From Porphyromonas sp. (lineage in GTDB: Bacteria; Bacteroidota; Bacteroidia; Bacteroidales; Porphyromonadaceae), in contig JALFBN010000010.1 in the NCBI GenBank assembly GCA_022772085.1, positions 1 to 64,000 of the forward strand: a stretch of DNA of 64,000 nt, written 5' to 3'. The notes beneath the pieces were generated by a model. It made no database searches and was not told the origin of the DNA. It saw only the letters and a program-made list of their open reading frames with translations. This document shows positions 1-9,379 of this stretch, in pieces. Each line of letters begins with the position of its first letter. Within the stretch, counting starts at the first letter, position 1. The position numbers and the translations under genes are program-made.

Positions 1-150
1 AGACCCCTTTCTCTTGTTATACCCGTTGCACTTCGGTTCATGGGGGCTGCTTTGACCCTGCATTATGCGAACCAAACAGCTGCCCTCCGCCTTCACCCTC
101 TGCTCTCTCTCTTGAAAGTCCTCCCCTTCCTCTTTGGGGGAACCGAGTGA
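1..150 (+). CDS. Possible C-terminal end of a membrane protein (partial)
   Basis: Frame 1 is open from the window edge to a TGA at 148-150 and gives 49 residues ending LFGGTE. The piece is rich in Leu, Val, Ala and Phe and looks like the last membrane segment of a permease or other integral membrane protein. A second forward frame is also open here but gives a Cys/Pro/Ser-rich product that looks unnatural. The family cannot be named from so short a tail, and the stretch could be non-coding. Confidence 0.35.
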   Translation, partial: RPLSLVIPVALRFMGAALTLHYANQTAALRLHPLLSLLKVLPFLFGGTE

Positions 151-229
151 TCCCCCGTGATGGGATTGATTTCTACTCAAGGATTTGGTACAAAGTGTGT
201 TATTTACTGATCTTTTATTGATAATGTGT

Positions 230-237
230 TACATTTG
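230..237 (+). promoter_or_regulatory. Candidate -7 box for the leucine-rich-repeat gene
   Basis: TACATTTG matches the Bacteroidota -7 consensus TAnnTTTG and lies 80 bases before the start codon of the leucine-rich-repeat gene. No clear TTG is seen about 20 bases upstream. The leader that follows has a small inverted repeat (TGGGA/TCCCA). Confidence 0.45.
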
Positions 238-317
238 CGATGGGAGTTCGCATCCCAAAGAATGGGAAGTATAAGGTCTCTTACATATGTAATATATATT
301 AAAATAGAAACATCGCT

Positions 318-3194
318 ATGAAAGAAAAGTACTATTTATCTACCATGAACAGGCTTTTGGTTCTGCTTGTCTTGCATCTTGGTGTTGTGCTCTTGCCCAG
401 TGCACGATTATTAGCGCAATCTCATTCCTCGTCCAAATTGGCTCTAACTCTTGCCGTGCAATGTGAAGCCGGAACGCGCTTGATCTTTGAGATCTCCAAT
501 ACTGAAGATTGGGTTTATATGGATATGGGGGATGGATTGTCTAAAGAATATATGGTTAGTGATGATCCTACCTATGCCATGCGCGTCTATTGTGACGCTG
601 CCGTAGATAATCCTACTATTAAGATTTATGCCAAAGATTTGTTTGTATTTAAGGCTCCGTCTAACGCTATTACTCAAATAAAGGTCGTTCGTGCTCCTCA
701 CCTTAAGGAATTGGTTCTTTTTGAAAACCAGCTTAAAGAGATTGCCCTTTCCTCATTAACCATGCTGGAACGGTTAGATCTCTCGGAGAATCAATTGACT
801 TCTGTTGATCTCAACGCACTATCCCGTCTAACCTTTCTTTCGCTAGAGAAAAACAAGCTCGCGAGTCTCAATCTCGCCAATAATACTAATCTAGTCAGAT
901 TGCGTCTCTCTGGCAATACTCTTAAAGATCTTTCATTGAAAGATTACACTGCATTGCAGGAGCTTAAAGTTGCCAAAAATGGCTTAGAGACGCTGACTAT
1001 TGATAACTGCCCCAAGCTCCAAATAATTGATTGTAGTAACAATCAACTCACGGATCTGGACTTCAAGCAGGATTTAAATGAACTGAATGATCTACAAGCG
1101 CAATACAATAAACTCTCCAATTTGCCATTCATTGAGATGCCTCTATTGCGTTCTTTGGATCTCTCGGGTAACTCATTCCGTTGGTTGGACATCTCCTTTT
1201 TGCCCAAACTTACCAACTTTACGGCTGTTAAAACCAATGCTTCGGGAATGCTAAATCTCGTTTCCAATACTGAATTGGTACAGGTAGACGTTTCCGAAAA
1301 CGATATTGAAACACTGAACTGTGTCAATCTTGAAAAACTGACTTCTCTCCGTTTGTCTCACAATAAACTCAAGCAACTTTCCATCTCGGGTTGCGCCAAA
1401 TTAGATAATCTCGAATGTGCTGACAACCTCTTGACGTTGGTAAGTATTGAGGGATCCCCGCTTCTTACGGGAGTGGATCTTGCCGACAATAACATGGATG
1501 CTTGTGCTTTGAATGCTCTATATGAACAGCTTCCCAATCGCATTGAGGAGTACTTTGCAGGACGTATTTACGTGGCTTCAGATGATACACCTAACCAGGA
1601 AAATCCAGGTGCTGCGACGAGTAAAACCACGCTTGCGAAGTCTCGAGGTTGGAATGTCTTTACTACAAAAGCTGGGCTTCGAGAGGATTTTCAAGGCGAT
1701 GGTTCCGGCTGCGTAGAGCAAACTATACCGGTGATGAGACTGACTACGAAGGCACAAGTGGGTGCTAAAATCAAGCTAACAATTGCCACTGCAGATGGTA
1801 AGTTGGAGATCAAGGGGTTGGATGGTGTATGGCAAAATGGAGCAGAAGTTGAGTATCGGGTTCGAGCAAATCAAATAGAACTCAAGGGCAATATCACTAA
1901 ATTTATAGGCCAAAATGCCCTGTTGACGGATCTTGATATTTCACAATGTACAGACTTAGAGCAATTGCGATGTTCGTGGAATGAACTGACAACTTTAGAT
2001 CTTTCTAAAAACACTAAACTGCAAGAGGTTCGCTGTTCTTGGAATAAACTTATGGCATTGGACATTTCACACAACGAAAATCTGCAGATACTTTATTGTT
2101 CCCAAAATAAAATAGAAAAACTGGCCTTGGATAAGGCTTTGATTTTACGTGAATTATATTGTTCTTTCAACCCACTGGGGGCTATAGATGTACACAACAA
2201 TAAGGCACTTACCATCCTCTCGGTGGAGAGTTCTAAGCTGACTACTTTAGATGTTACTCCTCTTGCTCAGTTAATCTATCTTGAGGCTTCTCAGAATAAT
2301 TTGGAGGCGATGGACTTGACTCAAACGCCCCTCTTGACTACGTTGGGAATTAAGAAGAATAGGATTAAGAGTTTGGATCTCAAAGCTAATAGTGCACTCG
2401 TTTATGTTGATTGCTCTGAAAATCTCTTGTCTCAGTTAGATCTCCGAGCTCAAACTATGTTGGCGACCCTCTATTGTAATGACAATCAGCTCATGGATCT
2501 TGATCTTGCTCAAAATCGGCTCTTGGGAGAGTTTTCGTGTGGAAATAATAGGCTTACGAATTTGGATCTTCACCACAATGAGAAACTCTTTTCGTTGAGT
2601 TGCTATGCCAATAGCTTGGAACATCTAGATTTGAAGCAAAACTCGCTCATGAAGACATTGGTTGTGGGAAATAACCTCCTTGAAGCATTGGATCTTTCAG
2701 CCAATAGTGCATTGCTGTTCGTCGATTGCTTTGGCAATAAGATTCATGGGGAGCCAATGACAGCCCTGATGAAATCGCTCCCCCAACGTAATCCGGATGA
2801 AGATGCTTCGATTTACATTATAGACGGAACGGATCAGACGGAGCAAAATGTTTGCCTGACAAGTGATGTGAAGTGGGCTAATGATGCCAATTGGAAGGTG
2901 TACGATTACAATGGAGATTATGAAAGGTCTACTATATATGGAGGTAAGAGTGTTCCGGTTACATCCGTTACAGCGAATGAAGTTGCAGATATTCGAGTGA
3001 ATCGTGAAGATCTCTTTCTTGTGGTGCATACACCGAAGGGTGTTTGTGAAGTCACGTTATATGATATAGATGGTCGTAAGTGGGGGCATTGTATAACGGA
3101 TGCTATGGGAATCGCTCGATTGCAGGTGCCACATCTTGCCAAAGGGCTCTATCTGATTGTTGTGGAGCAAGAGGTTTATAAGGTAGTTCTTTAA
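318..3194 (+). CDS. Secreted leucine-rich-repeat protein with T9SS sorting domain
   Basis: 958 residues. An N-terminal signal peptide (about 1-34, cleavage near LLAQ-S) is followed by two blocks of leucine-rich repeats of about 21 residues (roughly 110-400 and 535-810) with the recurrent pattern LxxLxCSxNxLxxLDL. Each block ends in a similar capping module (about 400-455 and 812-880) containing a short LP segment and a WNV or WKV segment. The last ~75 residues (DIDGRK, GLYLIVV, ending KVVL) look like a type A T9SS C-terminal domain, so the mature protein is probably exported through the T9SS and attached to the surface. Such repeats usually mediate protein or host-cell binding; the ligand cannot be read from sequence. 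M10 at 345 is an alternative start. The gene stands alone behind its own -7 box. Confidence 0.85.
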   Translation: MKEKYYLSTMNRLLVLLVLHLGVVLLPSARLLAQSHSSSKLALTLAVQCEAGTRLIFEISNTEDWVYMDMGDGLSKEYMVSDDPTYAMRVYCDAAVDNPTIKIYAKDLFVFKAPSNAITQIKVVRAPHLKELVLFENQLKEIALSSLTMLERLDLSENQLTSVDLNALSRLTFLSLEKNKLASLNLANNTNLVRLRLSGNTLKDLSLKDYTALQELKVAKNGLETLTIDNCPKLQIIDCSNNQLTDLDFKQDLNELNDLQAQYNKLSNLPFIEMPLLRSLDLSGNSFRWLDISFLPKLTNFTAVKTNASGMLNLVSNTELVQVDVSENDIETLNCVNLEKLTSLRLSHNKLKQLSISGCAKLDNLECADNLLTLVSIEGSPLLTGVDLADNNMDACALNALYEQLPNRIEEYFAGRIYVASDDTPNQENPGAATSKTTLAKSRGWNVFTTKAGLREDFQGDGSGCVEQTIPVMRLTTKAQVGAKIKLTIATADGKLEIKGLDGVWQNGAEVEYRVRANQIELKGNITKFIGQNALLTDLDISQCTDLEQLRCSWNELTTLDLSKNTKLQEVRCSWNKLMALDISHNENLQILYCSQNKIEKLALDKALILRELYCSFNPLGAIDVHNNKALTILSVESSKLTTLDVTPLAQLIYLEASQNNLEAMDLTQTPLLTTLGIKKNRIKSLDLKANSALVYVDCSENLLSQLDLRAQTMLATLYCNDNQLMDLDLAQNRLLGEFSCGNNRLTNLDLHHNEKLFSLSCYANSLEHLDLKQNSLMKTLVVGNNLLEALDLSANSALLFVDCFGNKIHGEPMTALMKSLPQRNPDEDASIYIIDGTDQTEQNVCLTSDVKWANDANWKVYDYNGDYERSTIYGGKSVPVTSVTANEVADIRVNREDLFLVVHTPKGVCEVTLYDIDGRKWGHCITDAMGIARLQVPHLAKGLYLIVVEQEVYKVVL

Positions 3195-3213
3195 GTCCCG
3201 TTGTATTAAGACG

Positions 3214-3244
3214 TTGGCTATATGAAAGAAAAATGTTACCTTTG
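3214..3244 (+). promoter_or_regulatory. Promoter of rplU-rpmA
   Basis: TTG at 3214-3216, a 20-base spacer and TACCTTTG at 3237-3244 match the Bacteroidota -33/-7 promoter. Transcription would start near 3251, leaving a leader of about 115 bases before rplU. Confidence 0.7.
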
Positions 3245-3265
3245 CGGTCGCAAATCCTATGTAGG

Positions 3266-3301
3266 GCTTGGTTAAGTACTGGCTCTCCTTTGCACCAAGT
3301 C
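3266..3301 (+). promoter_or_regulatory. Stem-loop in the rplU leader
   Basis: In the untranslated leader of rplU, GCTTGGT pairs with ACCAAGT across a loop of about 20 bases. Ribosomal protein operons often carry autoregulatory leaders, so this could bind L21, but no known leader class is recognised. Confidence 0.3.
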
Positions 3302-3364
3302 TGTTGATGTAGATGGGGGGCGGTCGCCTTACGGGACTAAATTTTAGTAATAAGAAAACGTAGT

Positions 3365-3682
3365 ATGTACGTAATTGCAGAGATTCAAGGTCAGCAATTC
3401 AAAGTAGAAGCTGGTCGTAAGTTGTATGTTCACCACGTCAGAGACGTGGAAACGGGAGCTGAAGTTACTTTTGATCGAGTAATGCTCGTAGACAATGATG
3501 GCACCGTAAAGGTGGGCACCCCTTTGGTAGAGGGTGCTAAGGTGGTATGTGAGGTAGTGTCTCCTATGGTAAAGGGTGATAAGGTGCTTGTATTCCACAA
3601 AAAGCGCAGAAAAGGTTATCGTAAGCTTAACGGTCACCGTCAGCAGTTTACGGAAGTAAAGGTAAAAGAGATTATAGCATAA
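3365..3682 (+). CDS. rplU: 50S ribosomal protein L21
   Basis: 105 residues beginning [17 protein letters not shown], the typical L21 N-terminus, with the conserved [10 protein letters not shown] segment and the basic tail [14 protein letters not shown] that contacts 23S rRNA. L21 is a structural protein of the large subunit. The length is normal for the family. rpmA follows 24 bases downstream, the near-universal rplU-rpmA pair, and both are served by the promoter at 3214-3244. Confidence 0.97.
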   Translation: MYVIAEIQGQQFKVEAGRKLYVHHVRDVETGAEVTFDRVMLVDNDGTVKVGTPLVEGAKVVCEVVSPMVKGDKVLVFHKKRRKGYRKLNGHRQQFTEVKVKEIIA

Positions 3683-3706
3683 CCCAAAACTCAAAGAATA
3701 GTAGAA

Positions 3707-3967
3707 ATGGCACATAAAAAAGGTGTCGGCAGTTCTAAGAACGGTCGCGAATCACAAAGCAAACGCCTTGGTATTAAGATCTTTGGTGGCGAGTTTGCAA
3801 AGGCAGGAAATATTTTGGTGCGTCAACGTGGTACACAGCATCATCCAGGGGAGAATGTAGGTATGGGTAAAGACCATACGCTGTATGCCCTTATAGATGG
3901 TAAGGTGGTTTTCACCCGTAAGGGAGAAGATCGCTCGTTTGTGTCTATCGAATCAATAGAGGCATAA
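3707..3967 (+). CDS. rpmA: 50S ribosomal protein L27
   Basis: 86 residues starting [24 protein letters not shown] with the conserved [18 protein letters not shown] core. L27 sits near the peptidyl-transferase centre and its N-terminal tail reaches the active site. The tail begins directly with AHKKG after Met, so there is no Firmicutes-type cleavable N-terminal extension. It is the second gene of the rplU-rpmA operon. A structured 3' region ends in a strong terminator before serS. Confidence 0.97.
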   Translation: MAHKKGVGSSKNGRESQSKRLGIKIFGGEFAKAGNILVRQRGTQHHPGENVGMGKDHTLYALIDGKVVFTRKGEDRSFVSIESIEA

Positions 3968-4070
3968 AGGGATCCTAACGTGTACACCGGGAGCTTAATG
4001 TAGAGGAGATATTATTCCCTAAAAGAATAAAGAGAATGATCTAATCCTTAACAGCAGGGCTTCTAGAAGA

Positions 4071-4246
4071 GATACTCCTCCACGCTTTTGTAAAGCGAGT
4101 ACGCAAGAGAAAGGGTTTTACTCTACTGCTTGCTCTCTTTCTGATGGCATTTGGATGAAGGAGAATCACCATAAAGGAGGTGCATATAGGCGACTTGGTC
4201 ACGTATGAGCGACCAAAGTGTACCGCCTAGAGGCACCTTCTTTTTT
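4071..4246 (+). ncRNA. Candidate structured RNA between rpmA and serS
   Basis: The 316-base interval 3968-4283 has no convincing ORF but much potential structure. GATACTCCT (4071-4079) can pair with AGGAGAATC (4159-4167) apart from one mismatch. Inside that stem are a perfect 6-bp hairpin (CGCTTT/AAAGCG, 4083-4097) and a GCAAG/CTTGC stem (4103-4107 with 4129-4133). It is followed by the three-tier terminator at 4176-4246. No TAnnTTTG promoter is seen in front, so it may be a 3'-UTR-derived small RNA of the rplU-rpmA transcript or an independent RNA such as a divergent 6S-type RNA. I cannot assign a class, and hallmark sequences of RNase P, tmRNA and SRP RNA are not visible. Confidence 0.4.
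4176..4246 (+). terminator. Three-tier intrinsic terminator after rpmA
   Basis: Nested stems 4176-4183/4233-4240 (8 bp with one G-U), TAGGCG/CGCCTA (4187-4192/4224-4229) and TTGGTC/GACCAA (4195-4200/4211-4216) are followed by six T residues at 4241-4246. This should end transcription before serS. Confidence 0.8.
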
Positions 4247-4283
4247 GTATTTGTAAAAATATTGTAATAGTAGCAAGGTCTAT

Positions 4284-5555
4284 ATGCTAACCATCAAAAC
4301 GATAGTAGAGCATCCGGAAGAAGTGATCGCTCGCTTAGCGGTCAAACATTTTGACGCCCGGGAAGCTGTGGCTCAAGTTACCGATTTGGATCGGCAACGT
4401 CGAAGAGCACAGCAGACTATGGATGCCTCTTTGCAGGAGCAAAAGCAACTGGCAAGGCAGATTGGTGAGAAGATGAAAAGTGGAGACAAACTTGCAGGTG
4501 AGGCTCTACGTGCGGAGGTACAGCATCTAAAAGAACAGAGTGCTGAAGCTGAAGAGGCAATGAAGCAAGCCGAAGAGTCTATCCGTCAGATCCTTCTTAC
4601 GATCCCCAATATGCCACATGAGAGTGTACCTGAGGGGCATAGTGCTGAAGAGAATCAGTGTATTAAGATGGGAGGAGAAATCCCAGCCTTAGCTCCGGAT
4701 AATAAACTGCCTCACTGGGAGTTGGCGAAGAAATATGACCTGATAGATTTTGAACTAGGGGTGAAGATTACGGGTGCCGGGTTTCCTGTTTACAAAGGAC
4801 GTGGTGCACGATTGCAACGAGCCTTGATCAACTATTTCCTCGACAAAGCAATTGCTGCAGGGTTTCAGGAGGTTGAGCCTCCTTACGTTGTCAATGAGGA
4901 TTCAGGATATGGCACGGGGCAATTGCCCGATAAAGAGGGTCAGATGTATTTTGCTCCTGCGGACAATCTCTATCTGATCCCCACGGCAGAGGTTCCTGTG
5001 ACCAATATGTATCGTGACGTTATCTTGGAAGAAAAAGATCTTCCTCTCAAAAACGTTGCTTACTCCGCCTGTTTTAGACGTGAAGCAGGATCTTATGGTA
5101 AGGATGTAAGAGGGCTTAATCGTCTTCATCAGTTCAACAAAGTGGAGATTGTCTGCATTGATACTCCAGAGCGATCCTACGCTACATTGGATAGTATGGT
5201 ATCCTATGTACAGAGTTTGGTTGACGAACTTGGACTTCCTTGGCGTATCTTGCGTCTCTGTGGTGGAGATATTAGCTTTACTTCTGCACTTACATTTGAT
5301 TTTGAGGTCTTTTCGGCAGCTCAAGAGCGTTGGCTCGAAGTTAGTTCAGTCTCTAACTTTGAAAGCTATCAAGCCAACCGCTTGAAGTGTCGCTATCGTA
5401 AGGATAAGGCTACGCAATTGTGCCATACGCTCAATGGTAGTGCCTTGGCTCTTCCACGCATTGTTGCTACAATTTTGGAAAACTATCAGACTTCGGAGGG
5501 AATTGTTGTTCCTGAGGTGCTTCGTCCCTATATGGGTTTTGATATCATCAAATAG
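4284..5555 (+). CDS. serS: Seryl-tRNA synthetase
   Basis: 423 residues, the usual length. It charges tRNA-Ser (and tRNA-Sec where present) with serine in the cytoplasm. The N-terminal ~110 residues form the long tRNA-binding helical hairpin, rich in Gln, Glu and Lys. The catalytic domain shows class II motif 2 ([15 protein letters not shown]) and motif 3 ([10 protein letters not shown]). It starts 37 bases after the terminator that closes the rpmA region. No TAnnTTTG box is obvious in that short gap, so the promoter may be non-canonical or there may be readthrough. smpB follows 11 bases downstream. Confidence 0.97.
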   Translation: MLTIKTIVEHPEEVIARLAVKHFDAREAVAQVTDLDRQRRRAQQTMDASLQEQKQLARQIGEKMKSGDKLAGEALRAEVQHLKEQSAEAEEAMKQAEESIRQILLTIPNMPHESVPEGHSAEENQCIKMGGEIPALAPDNKLPHWELAKKYDLIDFELGVKITGAGFPVYKGRGARLQRALINYFLDKAIAAGFQEVEPPYVVNEDSGYGTGQLPDKEGQMYFAPADNLYLIPTAEVPVTNMYRDVILEEKDLPLKNVAYSACFRREAGSYGKDVRGLNRLHQFNKVEIVCIDTPERSYATLDSMVSYVQSLVDELGLPWRILRLCGGDISFTSALTFDFEVFSAAQERWLEVSSVSNFESYQANRLKCRYRKDKATQLCHTLNGSALALPRIVATILENYQTSEGIVVPEVLRPYMGFDIIK

Positions 5556-5566
5556 CCATCAAAAAT

Positions 5567-6037
5567 ATGTCCAATAAGAAACTGCATTTAGATCATAAGG
5601 TTCATATCAAAAACAAACGAGCTACGTTTGATTATGAGATTATGGATCGATACACGGCAGGTATTGTTCTTGTTGGTTCGGAGATTAAGTCTATCCGACA
5701 GGGCAAGGCTGGTCTGTCGGATAGCTATTGCTTTTTCGTTAATGGAGAGCTGTGGCTTAAAAACATGTATGTGGCAGAGTATTTTTATGCTACATACAAT
5801 AATCACATCGAGCGACGTGATCGCAAATTGCTCCTATCCAAAAAAGAGCTTGCTAAGATCGCTGATGCCGTGAAGTCGCCAGGTGTTACCATCGTCCCTC
5901 TACTTCTTTTTATCAATGATCGAGGGTATGCGAAGCTGACCATTGGTATTGCACGAGGAAAAAAACTTTACGACAAGCGAGCCTCCATAAAAGAACGTGA
6001 AGATAAACGCGCTCTTGCCCGAGTGATGAAGCACTAA
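5567..6037 (+). CDS. smpB: SsrA-binding protein SmpB
   Basis: 156 residues. SmpB binds tmRNA and brings it to stalled ribosomes for trans-translation. The family signature is clear: KRATFDYEI near the start, [23 protein letters not shown], then [13 protein letters not shown], and the basic C-terminal tail ([21 protein letters not shown]) that enters the decoding centre. It sits 11 bases after serS and is probably co-transcribed with it. The ssrA RNA itself is not found in this window. Confidence 0.97.
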   Translation: MSNKKLHLDHKVHIKNKRATFDYEIMDRYTAGIVLVGSEIKSIRQGKAGLSDSYCFFVNGELWLKNMYVAEYFYATYNNHIERRDRKLLLSKKELAKIADAVKSPGVTIVPLLLFINDRGYAKLTIGIARGKKLYDKRASIKEREDKRALARVMKH

Positions 6038-6042
6038 GGGTG

Positions 6043-6071
6043 TTGTAAGAGATTAGAATACACTATATTTG
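6043..6071 (+). promoter_or_regulatory. Promoter of the DHH phosphoesterase gene
   Basis: TTG at 6043-6045 and TATATTTG at 6064-6071, separated by 18 bases, form a Bacteroidota-type promoter. Transcription would begin near 6078, 17 bases before the ATG at 6095, which supports that start. Confidence 0.6.
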
Positions 6072-6094
6072 CACCAATAAGTCCAGAGAGAAGA

Positions 6095-7267
6095 ATGGAT
6101 ACATCTAGAGACTATCGAAAAGCGTATGCCGACCTCGTTGCGTATTGCTCTAAGGCGCAGCATATCGTGATCTTTGGACATAGAGGTCCGGATGGCGACT
6201 CTGTCGGGAGTACGATGGCCCTAAAGTTATTGTTAGAGGCCTGGGGAAAGCGAGTAGATGTTATCATGTCCGGGAGTTTGCCTCAAAACCTAAGTTGGCT
6301 ATCGGGAGTACACTCTATTTTGCGTCAAAGTCGCCAAGAAGAAGAGATCCAGTCGATACTCTCATCGTGTGATTTGATGATCTGTTTGGATTTCAATGCT
6401 CTGCATCGTCTTGGATCTGAGCTGAGGGACCTCGTAGTATTGCAACGCTCGCAACGAGAGTTTCCCCTCCTTATGATAGACCATCACCCCGATCCGAGCG
6501 ATGAGTTTGATTGGCAATGGAGTTGCCCCGAGGCTGCGGCAACGTGCGAAGTGCTGACTCGTCTTTTCTTGGATGCCGATGAGCGATGGATTGATATAGC
6601 GGATCATACCGTTGATTCTGGTACTTCTCCACTTGAAGGTCAAGCCTTGGTACAGCGACGTAGTGCGATTGCAACAGCTCTTTTGGTAGGGATTATTACA
6701 GATACGGGGCTTTTTAATCATAATGCTTCATCCCCTGAATTATATGAATTGGTGGCTGTACTCCTACGTTCCGGAGCTGATAAGGAGCGTGCTGTAAATC
6801 GGATTTTTCACGCGCATCCCGAGAGTCGACAACGGATGGAGGGCTATATACTCTACGAACGAGTGGTCGTACTTCCCGAGATCCAGTCTGCTTATTTTGT
6901 TTTAACTAAGGCCGATTTTGAACGCTTCAACCTGGCAATTGCTGATACGGATGGCTTCGTCAATATGCCTTTGGACATCAACGGTGTCAATTGCTCTGCT
7001 TTCTTTAGAGAGACTCCTGATGATGGCGTTAAAATCTCCGTGCGATCCATTGGGAATATTGCCGTGAACGATTTGTGCCAAGAGTGCTTTGGAGGCGGTG
7101 GGCATAAGAATGCGGCTGGTGGTGAATTTGCCGAAGGTTCTATTGGGGATGCTGTGGATCGTTTTGTTGATTATATGCAACGCCACTATGCGATTGATAC
7201 TCGAAAGAAACAAACTTCTCCCCGTGGCGGAGGTATCCCTATCCCCAAAGAGCTCTTAGAGTTATAG
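6095..7267 (+). CDS. DHH/DHHA1 phosphoesterase, NrnA-like nanoRNase
   Basis: 390 residues. The N-terminal DHH domain has GHRGPDGDSVGS (metal-binding PDxD) and the name-giving DHH in MIDHHPDP; the C-terminal DHHA1 domain has the GGGGHKNAAGG loop that binds nucleotide phosphates. Family members degrade 2-5-base oligoribonucleotides and often dephosphorylate pAp, or cleave cyclic dinucleotides. Without a companion domain, an NrnA-like cytoplasmic nanoRNase is the likeliest role. An insertion of about 30 residues lies after the DHH domain (the IADHTVDSGTSPLEGQ area). It has its own promoter and is followed 64 bases later by the DUF4827 lipoprotein gene. Confidence 0.88.
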   Translation: MDTSRDYRKAYADLVAYCSKAQHIVIFGHRGPDGDSVGSTMALKLLLEAWGKRVDVIMSGSLPQNLSWLSGVHSILRQSRQEEEIQSILSSCDLMICLDFNALHRLGSELRDLVVLQRSQREFPLLMIDHHPDPSDEFDWQWSCPEAAATCEVLTRLFLDADERWIDIADHTVDSGTSPLEGQALVQRRSAIATALLVGIITDTGLFNHNASSPELYELVAVLLRSGADKERAVNRIFHAHPESRQRMEGYILYERVVVLPEIQSAYFVLTKADFERFNLAIADTDGFVNMPLDINGVNCSAFFRETPDDGVKISVRSIGNIAVNDLCQECFGGGGHKNAAGGEFAEGSIGDAVDRFVDYMQRHYAIDTRKKQTSPRGGGIPIPKELLEL

Positions 7268-7331
7268 AAAAGAACAAAATATGATGCTCCCGAGAGAGTC
7301 TATTCTTTTGAGGTGCTTTTAAATTGATAAA

Positions 7332-7946
7332 ATGCTTATGAAACGAGTTTATTCAGCCCTTATGGTGCTTTTGGTTGGTCTCTTAACTCTAGGGGGCACC
7401 TCTTGTGATACCAAAGAGCTCAAATCTCTGACTGAAATGCTCAAAGAGGAGGAGACGGCTATTGCCAACTTCATTACACAAGAGCATATAACGGTAAAAG
7501 ATTATGCACCAGGGCAAACGACTTTTGATCCTGAAGTCTATTACAAGTTTAGCAATGGTCTCTATATGCAGGTTCTCGACCGAGGAGGAGAATTACCTAT
7601 TGCCGATAAGACTCGTGTTAACGTGCGTTTTAAGGGACGCCTTTTTAACCATGAAGGGGATAAAGGCTCTTTCGATAATTTATCAACACCTGGGTATCAG
7701 GATACCGAGTTTATCTACATTGACAAATACTCCAGAGGAGCCTTACATTTTATTTTGGTGAAGTCTGCTCCTGGGTATTCTCTAAATGCCCTCATGTGTG
7801 AGGGCCTGGCTTTCCCTATGTCCCTCTTGGGCAATGGTGCAAAGGTCCGCCTTATCATTCCATTTTCTATTGGTGCTGAGGCTAATTATCGTACGGGTCA
7901 TACGATGTTTTGTGAGGAGGTTCATTACGAATTTACACGTCAATAA
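7332..7946 (+). CDS. DUF4827-type lipoprotein, FKBP-like
   Basis: 204 residues. It has a short lipoprotein signal with Cys in LGGTSCDTKEL, so the mature protein probably carries a lipid anchor in the envelope. The body (NGLYMQVLDRGGE, TRVNVRFKGRLFNHEGDKGSFDN, then a late segment with RLIIPFSIGAEA) resembles FKBP-type peptidyl-prolyl isomerases, and I place it in the Bacteroidales DUF4827 family. Whether isomerase activity remains is unknown. M3 at 7338 is an alternative start. It lies between the DHH gene and glmM (14-base gap to glmM) and is probably part of one transcript. Confidence 0.75.
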   Translation: MLMKRVYSALMVLLVGLLTLGGTSCDTKELKSLTEMLKEEETAIANFITQEHITVKDYAPGQTTFDPEVYYKFSNGLYMQVLDRGGELPIADKTRVNVRFKGRLFNHEGDKGSFDNLSTPGYQDTEFIYIDKYSRGALHFILVKSAPGYSLNALMCEGLAFPMSLLGNGAKVRLIIPFSIGAEANYRTGHTMFCEEVHYEFTRQ

Positions 7947-7960
7947 TGTAGTGTATTCCT

Positions 7961-9352
7961 ATGTCTTTAATTAAATCCATATCTGGGATTCGAGGCACGA
8001 TCGGTGGAGCCGCAGATGATGGTCTCAATCCCATTGCAGTAACACGCTTTACAGCAGCTTATGCTTCTTTCATAAAAGAGTCTACCGCTACGCAACGCCC
8101 TCTTATAGTTGTGGGAAGAGATGCTCGTATGTCGGGTGAAGTCGTTCGTCGTATTGTAACGGGTACACTTATGTCTATGGGCTGTGATGTCGTTGATATC
8201 GACCTTGCTACAACTCCTACAACTGAAATGGCTGTAACGGGGTTGAAGGCTCAAGGTGGTATTATCATTACGGCAAGCCATAATCCGAAGCACTGGAATG
8301 CTCTTAAGCTTCTGGGTGCTCATGGCGAATTTCTTAACGACGAAGAGGGAAAAAAGGTGCTGAAGCTCGCAGAACAGGAGGCATTCTATTTCTCTTCTGT
8401 AGATGAGTTGGGGACGATTCGTTACGAAGATTATTTGGAGAAGCACTGCCAAGCTATTTTAGCACTGGAGGAGGTTGATGTTGAGGCGATCCGTGCAGCT
8501 AAGTTTCGAGTAGCGTTTGATAGCATTAATTCGGTAGGAGGGATCGCCGTGCCTTATCTTTTGAATTTGTTGGGCGTAGATACGATTTATCCTCTATTTG
8601 ACACGCCTAACGGTGACTTTGCGCATAATCCTGAGCCTTTGCCTAAGCATCTAGAGGAGTTATCCGAGACAATTCGTCGCTATCAAGCAACAGTTGGTTT
8701 TTCGGTAGATCCCGATGTAGATCGTTTGGCTATCATGGATGAGAAAGGAGAGCCCTTCGGAGAAGAATATACACTAGTGGCTGTTGCAGATTACTTGTTA
8801 CAGTATCATGGTGGTGGCAATACAGTATCTAATTTGAGTTCTACAAGAGCCTTGAGAGATATTACCGAGCAAAAGGGTTGGGGGACTTATGCTGCAGCTG
8901 CAGTTGGCGAAGTCAATGTAGTGGCAAAAATGTACGAAACTCAGGCTCTGATTGGGGGAGAAGGTAATGGTGGCGTGATCTTCCCAAAACTGCATGCCGG
9001 GCGAGATGCTTTGGTAGGGATTGCTTTGTTTCTAACTTATTTGGCAAAGAAACAAATATCTGTCAGTGCATTACGCAAAGAATACCCTGCTTACTACATG
9101 AGTAAGCAACGGGCAGCCTTGCCAGAAGGTACTGATGTAAAGCAACTTTTCGTACGCATTGCAGATCGTTTTGCGAGTGATCATCCCAATACAATAGATG
9201 GAGTCAAGATCGACTTTCCCTCCTCGTGGGTACATATGAGAGCAAGTAATACAGAGCCTATTGTACGTATCTATACAGAGGCTCGTACTGAAGAAGAGGC
9301 GAATGCTTTGGCTCAAAAGTTTTGCGCTATTGTGGCTGAGATGCTGGCATAA
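7961..9352 (+). CDS. glmM: Phosphoglucosamine mutase
   Basis: 463 residues of the alpha-D-phosphohexomutase superfamily. It has the phosphoserine loop TASHNP with Ser at about residue 106, the metal loop DPDVDR, the sugar-binding GEGNGG and the phosphate-binding RASNTEP near the C-terminus. GlmM converts glucosamine-6-phosphate to glucosamine-1-phosphate for UDP-GlcNAc, peptidoglycan and lipid A synthesis. A phosphomannomutase or phosphoglucomutase role cannot be excluded because the motifs are shared; the short form and annotation habit in Bacteroidales favour GlmM. rlmD follows after 27 bases. Confidence 0.85.
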   Translation: MSLIKSISGIRGTIGGAADDGLNPIAVTRFTAAYASFIKESTATQRPLIVVGRDARMSGEVVRRIVTGTLMSMGCDVVDIDLATTPTTEMAVTGLKAQGGIIITASHNPKHWNALKLLGAHGEFLNDEEGKKVLKLAEQEAFYFSSVDELGTIRYEDYLEKHCQAILALEEVDVEAIRAAKFRVAFDSINSVGGIAVPYLLNLLGVDTIYPLFDTPNGDFAHNPEPLPKHLEELSETIRRYQATVGFSVDPDVDRLAIMDEKGEPFGEEYTLVAVADYLLQYHGGGNTVSNLSSTRALRDITEQKGWGTYAAAAVGEVNVVAKMYETQALIGGEGNGGVIFPKLHAGRDALVGIALFLTYLAKKQISVSALRKEYPAYYMSKQRAALPEGTDVKQLFVRIADRFASDHPNTIDGVKIDFPSSWVHMRASNTEPIVRIYTEARTEEEANALAQKFCAIVAEMLA

Positions 9353-9379
9353 TCATATCCTAATACAAAACAGATACTT

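Noticed and set aside
3968-4246. RNase P RNA, tmRNA or SRP RNA
   Set aside because: None of their conserved core sequences is seen; smpB nearby does not make this ssrA.
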